A DNA stretch of 7,126 bases, from assembly GCA_900551015.1 (NCBI GenBank), contig URUI01000083.1, forward strand, positions 1 through 7,126, in the 5' to 3' direction. Shown here in pieces: positions 1 through 5,352 of this stretch (within the stretch, counting starts at the first letter, position 1; every line of letters starts with the position of its first letter). The notes below the pieces were generated by a model, which was given only the letters and a program-made list of their open reading frames with translations, made no database searches and had not been told where the DNA came from. This DNA comes from an uncultured Collinsella sp. Lineage in GTDB: Bacteria; Actinomycetota; Coriobacteriia; Coriobacteriales; Coriobacteriaceae. The position numbers and the translations under genes are program-made.

Positions 1-66
1 GGTGAGCCCGTGGGAGGCCAGGGCGCCGCTGACCGGTGGACGGCACCGAGCCGTCATCGAGATTGA
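1..66 (+). other. 3' tail of an unidentified upstream transcript
   Basis: This stretch lies just before a strong terminator, so it should be the end of an upstream gene or RNA. The frame starting at base 1 is open for 21 codons and stops at TGA 64-66, five bases before the perfect terminator stem, which is normal spacing for the end of a coding gene. The peptide (GEPVGGQGAADRWTAP...) is too short for me to recognise. The DNA also contains a perfect 6-bp hairpin: GACGGC 39-44, loop 45-49, GCCGTC 50-55. The end of a structured RNA is therefore equally possible. I cannot choose between the two. Confidence 0.3.
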
Positions 67-68
67 AG

Positions 69-100
69 AAGGGGGAGGCCTCGCGGCCTCCCCCTTTTTT
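69..100 (+). terminator. Strong rho-independent terminator of the upstream transcript
   Basis: A perfect 10-bp GC-rich stem is formed by GGGGGAGGCC (71-80) and GGCCTCCCCC (85-94) around the loop TCGC. Six T follow directly at 95-100, and the two A at 69-70 can pair with the first two T. This is a textbook intrinsic terminator. It separates whatever lies upstream from the acpS operon. Read on the minus strand it is followed only by a broken T/C run, so it should work mainly in the + direction. Confidence 0.95.
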
Positions 101-113
101 GCGTTAACGGGTT

Positions 114-143
114 TTGTCTCACATAGTAGCTGTGTTTTATAAC
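114..143 (+). promoter_or_regulatory. Possible upstream sigma-70-type promoter of the acpS operon
   Basis: A -35-like TTGTCT (114-119) and a -10-like TATAAC (138-143) are separated by 18 bases. They match the consensus hexamers at 4 of 6 and 5 of 6 positions. It sits just after the upstream terminator and would start transcription near 150, giving a leader of about 60 bases. The call rests on sequence only. It competes or acts in tandem with the downstream candidate at 150-179. Confidence 0.4.
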
Positions 144-149
144 CCTCGT

Positions 150-179
150 TTGTCGCATCTTCTGTGAACGGGCTACAAT
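150..179 (+). promoter_or_regulatory. Likely main sigma-70-type promoter of the acpS operon
   Basis: A -35-like TTGTCG (150-155) and a -10-like TACAAT (174-179) are separated by 18 bases. The -10 differs from TATAAT at one base. Transcription would begin near 186, leaving a leader of only about 23 bases that contains the acpS Shine-Dalgarno sequence. The position between a terminator and the first gene of a tight gene run supports the call. No clear operator or riboswitch is visible. Confidence 0.55.
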
Positions 180-198
180 AACTTAGTCTGTGCGATAT

Positions 199-205
199 GG
201 AGGTG
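199..205 (+). promoter_or_regulatory. Shine-Dalgarno sequence that decides the acpS start
   Basis: GGAGGTG lies five to six bases upstream of ATG 209. An in-frame ATG at 197 overlaps this site and has no Shine-Dalgarno sequence of its own, so 209 is the more likely start. Confidence 0.85.
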
Positions 206-208
206 AAC

Positions 209-748
209 ATGGCTGAAGCTGGTATCGGCGTTGATATCGTCGAGATTTCCTGTATGAAATCAATTCTTGAAAAGACGCCGTCGTTTGCTCGGCGTGTGTT
301 TACCGAAGAAGAGCGCGCGTATTGCGATGCATCATCGCGTCCCGCTGCTCACTATGCCAGCCGCTTTGCTTCGCGCGAGGCGGTACTTAAAGCTCTCGGC
401 ACGGGTTTTAGTCAAGGCGTTGGTCGCAAGGATGTTTCGGTTACGCGTGATAAACTCGGCAAACCGAAGGCGCTGCTTTCGGGCCGTGCTCTCGAGATCG
501 CTCAAGAACTGGGTGTTGTCGAGGTCGCTCTTTCTATTACCCTTACGGGTGACTTGGCTGTCGCTAATGCCATTGCAATCACCGAGGATGCCCGACCTAA
601 GCCTAAGGAAGAAAAAGTGAGCAACAAGAAACGCGTTGCGCAGAAATTTAAAGAGGCTTGCTCTGTTTTAGATGAGCTTGAACAGCTGCAGAATTCAGCA
701 TTGACGGAGCACCTGGGCGATGCTTCGCAAGATACGCTAGGAGCATAG
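209..748 (+). CDS. acpS: Holo-[acyl-carrier-protein] synthase with a C-terminal extension
   Basis: AcpS moves the 4'-phosphopantetheine arm from coenzyme A to a serine of acyl carrier protein, a cytosolic step needed for fatty acid synthesis. The protein is 179 residues from ATG 209, chosen because GGAGGTG precedes it. The N-terminal GIGVDIVEI motif (5-13) supplies the magnesium-binding Asp9. The helix SRFASREAVLKALGTGF (51-67) supplies Glu57 and the KALGTG signature; Arg56 stands where Lys is usual (KEA). The segment KLGKPKALLSG (82-92) and the end strand near 105-124 complete the fold. AcpS proteins are usually about 120-130 residues. The last 50 or so residues (about 127-179) are extra, lysine- and glutamate-rich and probably helical, with no domain I recognise. 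It is the first gene of the operon and its stop codon directly abuts the nnr start. Base composition looks more AT-rich than in the later genes. Confidence 0.93.
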   Translation: MAEAGIGVDIVEISCMKSILEKTPSFARRVFTEEERAYCDASSRPAAHYASRFASREAVLKALGTGFSQGVGRKDVSVTRDKLGKPKALLSGRALEIAQELGVVEVALSITLTGDLAVANAIAITEDARPKPKEEKVSNKKRVAQKFKEACSVLDELEQLQNSALTEHLGDASQDTLGA

Positions 749-2365
749 ATGAAACCGGTTTTGAGTACCGAAGAAGTCGTTCGTCTCGAGGATATCATCG
801 AACGCGAAGGGACTTCGAAGGCCGAGCTTATGGAGCTAGCGGGTGAGTTTGCCGCCAACGAGGTCTTGAAGCTCAATCCCGATCGGGTTCTCGTTCTGGT
901 CGGTTTTGGTAATAATGGCGGCGACGGTTGGGTTGCCGCCGATATCCTGAGCCACAAGGGTGTGGACGTGGATATCGTTTCTCCGGTTGAGCCGGATGAG
1001 ATTCCTGCTGCTCTGGCACGTCATGTTGCTCGTCGAACTGCCGGCCGCGATGTGCACGTTTGCGTCGGTCCCTCGCGTGACGAACTCGAGGTTTTGATCG
1101 ATAAGGCCGATGTTGTTGTCGATGCCATTTTTGGTACCGGTTTCCACGGGAATCTGCGTGCGCCGTTCTCCATTTGGATTCCTACGGTCAATGAATGCGC
1201 CGATTGTGTCGTATCCATTGATGTCCCCTCGGGCCTGAATGCCGAGACGGGCGTTGTTGATGACGACTGCATTCGTGCCGAGCGCACGGTGACGATGATT
1301 GCGCCCAAGATTGGTCTGTATAGCGCTGATGGTCCTGAGTATGCCGGCGATTTGACCTGCGGCAATCTTTACGACCGTCTTGACGAGGTCATCGATGATG
1401 TCGACCACGCCGCCGAGATTGTCGAGCCCGGTGACTTAGTTGATTACTTTGCTCCGCTACCATCGAATATCGATAAGTATTCCCGTGGCTCCGTGCTTAT
1501 TGTCGCCGGATCAGCGCAATATCCTGGTGCTGCCATTATGGCGGCCAAGTCTGCAGCTCGCGCGGGTGCTGGTTACGTGGCAGTCGCGGCTCCTGACGCC
1601 TGTGCCAATCTCATTCGCATGGCACTTCCTTCGATTCCGGTCTTTGCTATTCCGTCTGATTCCCGCGGCTCCTTTGGCGCCGCTGCGCGCATGACGGTGT
1701 GCGAGATCGCAAAGAAGTACAGCTGCGTGCTGTGCGGTCCCGGTATGACGACGTCTGCCGGCGCTATGCAGGTGGTTTCGGGCTTGCTCGAGCTTGATGT
1801 ACCGCTAATTTTGGACGCCGATGCACTCAACTGCCTTGCTAAGATTGCCATTGACGGTATTGATAGTAACCCCGAGATGTATCGTCGCGAGCAGCCGTTG
1901 GTTATGACACCGCACTATCGTGAGCTTTCGCGTCTGGTTGCCGGTGACGAGGTGAACGACCTTGGTACCGCGATTGCGGCCGCGCAGAAGGTTGTCTGGG
2001 CTGCAGGCTCCGACAATCTGGTGGTCATTGCCAAGGGGCCGACGACGGCTATCTGTGGCGTTGAGCGTGTGCTGCTGCCGCTCTCGGGTCCGGCTTCTCT
2101 GGCAACTGCCGGTTCGGGTGATGTTCTCGCGGGTATTTTGGCCGGCACGCTTGCCACCATGCGCGACGAGATGGATCGTTGGGAGTTGCTGTATTCGTAC
2201 GCCGTCGCACTTCACAGCTACGCCGGTTTTGCCGCGGCGACGGAGTATGGTGAGAAGAGCGTCATCGCGACCGATCTTATCGACTTGATCGGTCCTGCCA
2301 TGGAGCTGGCGGCAAAGGATGCGCTCGAAGATCTGGGAATCATGGACGAAGGGTCGGATGACTAA
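749..2365 (+). CDS. nnr: Bifunctional NAD(P)H-hydrate repair enzyme (epimerase and ADP-dependent dehydratase)
   Basis: The protein repairs NADH and NADPH that have become hydrated. The N-terminal NnrE (YjeF_N) domain epimerises the R form to the S form. The C-terminal NnrD domain, a ribokinase-like fold, dehydrates the S form using ADP. At 538 residues it is a full fusion, close to E. coli YjeF (about 515). NnrE motifs are GNNGGDG (54-60), VVDAIFGTG (123-131) and SIDVPSGLNAETG (156-168). NnrD begins near residue 240, with GSAQYPGAA (254-262), CGPGM (329-333), LDADALN (355-361), AKGPTT (428-433) and AGSGDVLAGILAG (454-466), where Asp458 is the likely catalytic base. The usual TPHPGE motif reads TPHYRE (387-392), keeping His and Glu. 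ATG 749 follows the acpS stop with no gap, and AGGAG at 739-743 lies inside acpS, so the two genes are probably translationally coupled. Confidence 0.95.
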   Translation: MKPVLSTEEVVRLEDIIEREGTSKAELMELAGEFAANEVLKLNPDRVLVLVGFGNNGGDGWVAADILSHKGVDVDIVSPVEPDEIPAALARHVARRTAGRDVHVCVGPSRDELEVLIDKADVVVDAIFGTGFHGNLRAPFSIWIPTVNECADCVVSIDVPSGLNAETGVVDDDCIRAERTVTMIAPKIGLYSADGPEYAGDLTCGNLYDRLDEVIDDVDHAAEIVEPGDLVDYFAPLPSNIDKYSRGSVLIVAGSAQYPGAAIMAAKSAARAGAGYVAVAAPDACANLIRMALPSIPVFAIPSDSRGSFGAAARMTVCEIAKKYSCVLCGPGMTTSAGAMQVVSGLLELDVPLILDADALNCLAKIAIDGIDSNPEMYRREQPLVMTPHYRELSRLVAGDEVNDLGTAIAAAQKVVWAAGSDNLVVIAKGPTTAICGVERVLLPLSGPASLATAGSGDVLAGILAGTLATMRDEMDRWELLYSYAVALHSYAGFAAATEYGEKSVIATDLIDLIGPAMELAAKDALEDLGIMDEGSDD

Positions 2366-2367
2366 TC

Positions 2368-3513
2368 ATGAATAAAGCCGATTTGACGCGCTGGTCCTGG
2401 GTCGAGATCGACCGCGGGGCGCTCCGTCGCAACACGAGGGCCTATAAGAACTTGCTGAATCCGCGTCAGCGCCTGTGCTGCGTGGTCAAGGCCGATGCTT
2501 ATGGTCATGGAGCTGTTGAGTGCGCCAAGATCATGTATTCGGCCGGTGCCGACATGTTTGCCGTGGCGACGGTTAACGAGGGCGTTGAGCTCCGACAGGG
2601 CGGGATTACGAAACCCGTCCTCATCCTAAGCGAGCCGCCTATCGAGGCTATTCCGACGTTGCTCGAGTTTGATATCATGCCCTCGGTCTATACGTCTGAC
2701 TTTGCTCTTGCGTATGGCGAATGTGCCGTCGCGGCGGGCAAGGTGGGCAAGTATCATCTCGCCATCGAGACGGGCATGAACCGCATTGGCGTACATTACA
2801 CGCAGGTGCTCGACTTTGTCCGCGGTATTAATTTCCATCGCGGTATTCAGTGCGACGGCGTATTTACTCACTTCGCCACGGCCGATGAACCTTCGGGCTG
2901 GGACTACAAACTGCAGTGTCAGCGCTTTACCGAGGCCGTTCAGGCCATTAAGGATGCGGGCTTTGAGTGCGGTATCGTGCACTGCGCCAACACGCCGTCC
3001 TCGATGCTCGACCCCTCGATGCATTTTGATATGATTCGCGCCGGCGTCGGCTTGTATGGCATGCAGCCGTGCGAGCTGAGTGGCCGCGTGATGCAGCTTG
3101 ATCCCGTTATGAGCGTCCATGCGCGCGTGACGCGCGTGGCACACCCTGCGATGGGCGAGGGCGTGGGCTACGGTTTTACCTACCGCGTACCGCGTACGCG
3201 CGTTCAGATCTGCACGCTGCCGATCGGTTATGCCGATGGCCTATCGCGTACGCTTTCCAATCGTATGGATGTGCTGTATCGCGGCGAGCGCGTGCATCAG
3301 GTTGGCAATATCTGCATGGACCAGTTTATGGTCGCCATTCAGTCCAACCCGGCACACGAGATTCCCGAGGCCGAGTATGGTGACGAGATGATCATTGTCG
3401 GCCGCGATGGCGACGCCGAGATCACTATGGACGAGATGGCCCGACTGCGCGGAACGATTAACTACGAGGTCGCCTGCGGCTTTGGCATGCGTCTCGACAA
3501 GGTCTACGTGTAG
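2368..3513 (+). CDS. alr: Alanine racemase (PLP-dependent)
   Basis: Alr interconverts L- and D-alanine in the cytosol and supplies D-alanine for peptidoglycan. The length of 381 residues is normal for the family. The N-terminal TIM barrel starts with WVEIDRGALRRN (11-22) and holds the pyridoxal phosphate lysine, Lys41, in VVKADAYGHG (39-48). AIETGMNRIGV (132-142) and MIRAGVGLYG (222-231) are conserved barrel motifs; Arg224 should contact the PLP ring nitrogen. The C-terminal beta domain carries the second catalytic residue, a tyrosine, most likely Tyr268 in GVGYGFTYR (265-273), and the motif GNICMDQ (313-319). ATG 2368 lies two bases after the nnr stop. No good Shine-Dalgarno sequence is visible near it, so translation probably depends on ribosomes finishing nnr. 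Between nnr and tsaE-type genes is its usual actinobacterial place. Confidence 0.96.
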   Translation: MNKADLTRWSWVEIDRGALRRNTRAYKNLLNPRQRLCCVVKADAYGHGAVECAKIMYSAGADMFAVATVNEGVELRQGGITKPVLILSEPPIEAIPTLLEFDIMPSVYTSDFALAYGECAVAAGKVGKYHLAIETGMNRIGVHYTQVLDFVRGINFHRGIQCDGVFTHFATADEPSGWDYKLQCQRFTEAVQAIKDAGFECGIVHCANTPSSMLDPSMHFDMIRAGVGLYGMQPCELSGRVMQLDPVMSVHARVTRVAHPAMGEGVGYGFTYRVPRTRVQICTLPIGYADGLSRTLSNRMDVLYRGERVHQVGNICMDQFMVAIQSNPAHEIPEAEYGDEMIIVGRDGDAEITMDEMARLRGTINYEVACGFGMRLDKVYV

Positions 3514-3521
3514 GAGCCGCT

Positions 3522-4142
3522 ATGGGCGTCATGCACATCCCCGGCCATAGCCATCAGGCGCCGCGTGAGGTCGCACTCGAGGAGATCGAGGCCGTTCTGG
3601 GCGATTGTCACCTCTGCCAGCTCTACCAGTCGCGTCACAATATCGTGTTTGGCGTGGGAAACCCCCGCGCTCGCGTGATGTTTATTGGCGAGGCGCCGGG
3701 CCGCAATGAGGATTTGCAGGGCGAGCCCTTTGTGGGGGCGGCAGGCGAGGACCTCAACGGCATTTTGTCGCTGGCGGGGCTCAAACGCGAAGACGTCTAC
3801 ATTGCCAACGTGCTTAAGTGCCGCCCGCCGGGAAACCGCAATCCGCGCCCCGAGGAAGTGCTGGCTTGCTCACCGTTTTTGCGCGAGCAGATTCGAAGCA
3901 TCTGGCCCGATATTATCGTGACGCTCGGCAACCCCGCGACGCACTTTGTGCTTAAGACCGAGATTGGCATTACTAAGCTGCGCGGCAGGTTCCACCAGAT
4001 GGGGCATTTTGTAGTAATGCCCACTTTCCATCCGGCAGCAGCGCTACGCAATCCGGCATGGCAGGAGCTGCTGGAGGAAGACTTTAAGATGCTGGGCGAC
4101 TATCTGGAGCGACATCCCGCGCCAGAGGACGCCTCGGAATAA
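3522..4142 (+). CDS. Uracil-DNA glycosylase, family 4 (iron-sulfur type)
   Basis: Enzymes of this family cut uracil out of DNA after cytosine deamination, starting base excision repair. The protein is 206 residues. Four cysteines placed as in family 4 enzymes, Cys29, Cys32, Cys100 and Cys116, should hold a 4Fe-4S cluster. The active-site motif GEAPGRNEDLQGEPFVG (56-72) and the late motif MPTFHPAAALRNP (166-178), which brings in the conserved His, are both intact, as is VLKCRPPGNRNP (97-108). TAGGAG (3511-3516) is its Shine-Dalgarno sequence and overlaps the alr stop codon; ATG 3522 is correctly spaced from it. A second ATG at 3531 is less well placed. Its place between alr and tsaE interrupts the commoner actinobacterial order; co-transcription is suggested by the 8-base gap, but no functional link to its neighbours is evident. 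Confidence 0.93.
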   Translation: MGVMHIPGHSHQAPREVALEEIEAVLGDCHLCQLYQSRHNIVFGVGNPRARVMFIGEAPGRNEDLQGEPFVGAAGEDLNGILSLAGLKREDVYIANVLKCRPPGNRNPRPEEVLACSPFLREQIRSIWPDIIVTLGNPATHFVLKTEIGITKLRGRFHQMGHFVVMPTFHPAAALRNPAWQELLEEDFKMLGDYLERHPAPEDASE

Positions 4143-4154
4143 TAAGGAGCGTAT

Positions 4155-4661
4155 ATGTCCCTGGAGCGCCTGGGGGTAGGCACTTACAAAACGGCTAGTG
4201 CTGCCGATACGGAGTACTTTGGCGAGCTAATTGCACCGTGCCTTGAGGACGGCGATGTGCTCATCCTGACCGGTGGCCTGGGAGTGGGCAAAACTCACTT
4301 TACCAAGGGCGTCTCGCGCGGGCTGGGCGATGGGCATATGGTTACGAGCCCTACGTTTGCGCTCATGGCCGTTCACGATCAAGGTCGTATTCCGCTGTTT
4401 CACTTTGATCTATACCGCCTGGAGCATGCCTACGAGCTCGAGGATACGGGCATTTTCGATGTGCTGGGCTATGAGGGTGCTTGCCTGCTGGAATGGGGCG
4501 AACAATTCCAGGACGAGCTGACGGATGAGTATCTTTCGGTGACGCTCAAGCGTGATGAGGGCGACAGCGATGTGCGAACGATAACGCTCGAGGCGCACGG
4601 TGACCGCGCAATGGAGCTTTCCCATTTGATTGATAAGGCTGTACAAGATGAGCTTGCATAA
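4155..4661 (+). CDS. tsaE: TsaE, ATPase of the t6A tRNA modification complex
   Basis: TsaE is a P-loop ATPase that binds the TsaB-TsaD pair and drives repeated rounds of threonylcarbamoyl transfer to adenosine 37 of tRNAs. The protein is 168 residues, a usual length. It shows the Walker A motif GGLGVGKT (40-47), the conserved VTSPTF (63-68), FHFDLYRLE (82-90) and LLEWGE (111-116), all typical of TsaE. AAGGAG (4144-4149) lies five bases before ATG 4155. Its last 14 bases overlap the start of the gene for its partner proteins, which supports a shared role and coupled translation. Confidence 0.95.
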   Translation: MSLERLGVGTYKTASAADTEYFGELIAPCLEDGDVLILTGGLGVGKTHFTKGVSRGLGDGHMVTSPTFALMAVHDQGRIPLFHFDLYRLEHAYELEDTGIFDVLGYEGACLLEWGEQFQDELTDEYLSVTLKRDEGDSDVRTITLEAHGDRAMELSHLIDKAVQDELA

Positions 4662-5352
4662 CGACAACGCGCTGGTGGTGGCGCTCGATACCTCGACCGA
4701 CATGCTTGCCTGCGCGGCAAGCTGGATTGATGGGCAGACGGGCGAGACGAAGCTCGCGAGTGGCGACCACATGTGTCGCCGTCACGCCAACGTTGAGCTC
4801 GTGAATACCGTTGATGGCGTGCTGGCTCAAGCCGGTCTGAATCGCAGCGATGTTGGTTGCTACGTGGTCGGCCGCGGCCCGGGGTCGTTTACGGGCGTGC
4901 GCATCGGCATCTCCACTGCCAAGGGCCTCGCATGTGGTGCCAATGTTCCGCTGCTGGGCGTGTCGACGCTTGACGCTTGCGCTTGGACGGCGTGGAAGGC
5001 TGGCGTGCGTGGCAAGCTTGGTATCTTGGCCGATGCTATGCGCGGTGAGGTATATCCGGCGCTGTATATGCTGGTCGATGAGGGTCCCGAGCGTCAATTT
5101 GAGCGCGAACACGTGGTCAAGGCCGCCGTGGCGCTCGATGAGTGGCGCCAAGCAGCGGACTGGGACCAGGTTCAGCTGACCGGTGACGGTCTTGTGCGCT
5201 ATGGCAAGCTGCTGGGTGAGGACGAGACCGCCCGCTGCGTGGAGCGCGACCTGTGGTGGCCTTCGGGCGAGGGCTTGCTGCTCGCGCACGCTGCGGGTGA
5301 CGGCGATCCGGCCCGCGTCCTGCCGATTTACACGCGCCTTTCGGATGCCGAG
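4648..5352 (+). other. TsaB domain of the fusion protein
   Basis: Residues about 1-235. The ASKHA-like N-terminal strand VVALDTSTD (10-18) and the family hallmark GRGPGSFTGVRIG (75-87), followed by STAKGLA (89-95), identify TsaB. GVSTLDA (104-110) and LADAMRGEVYPALY (127-140) are also typical. TsaB is a degenerate relative of TsaD that dimerises with it and does not itself catalyse the transfer. Confidence 0.93.

Noticed and set aside
30..100. A T-box-like leader (GGCACCGAGCCGTC followed by a terminator)
   Set aside because: It only loosely resembles the TGGNACCGCG element. The terminator stem is self-contained, and both candidate promoters for acpS lie after it, so it would not control this operon. 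AcpS is also not a typical T-box target.
120..134. A short inverted repeat CACA...TGTG in the promoter region as an operator
   Set aside because: The arms are only four bases and no longer symmetry extends from them; this is expected by chance.
197..208. Starting acpS at ATG 197
   Set aside because: That start overlaps GGAGGTG, which is well spaced for ATG 209, and has no Shine-Dalgarno sequence before it.
502..1408. Minus-strand open frames opposite acpS and nnr (502-957 and 836-1408)
   Set aside because: They overlap well-supported genes on the + strand and their products show no family features.
4630..4647. Starting the fusion protein at TTG 4630
   Set aside because: It would add six residues outside the TsaB fold and lacks a better ribosome site; ATG 4648 is the ordinary choice.
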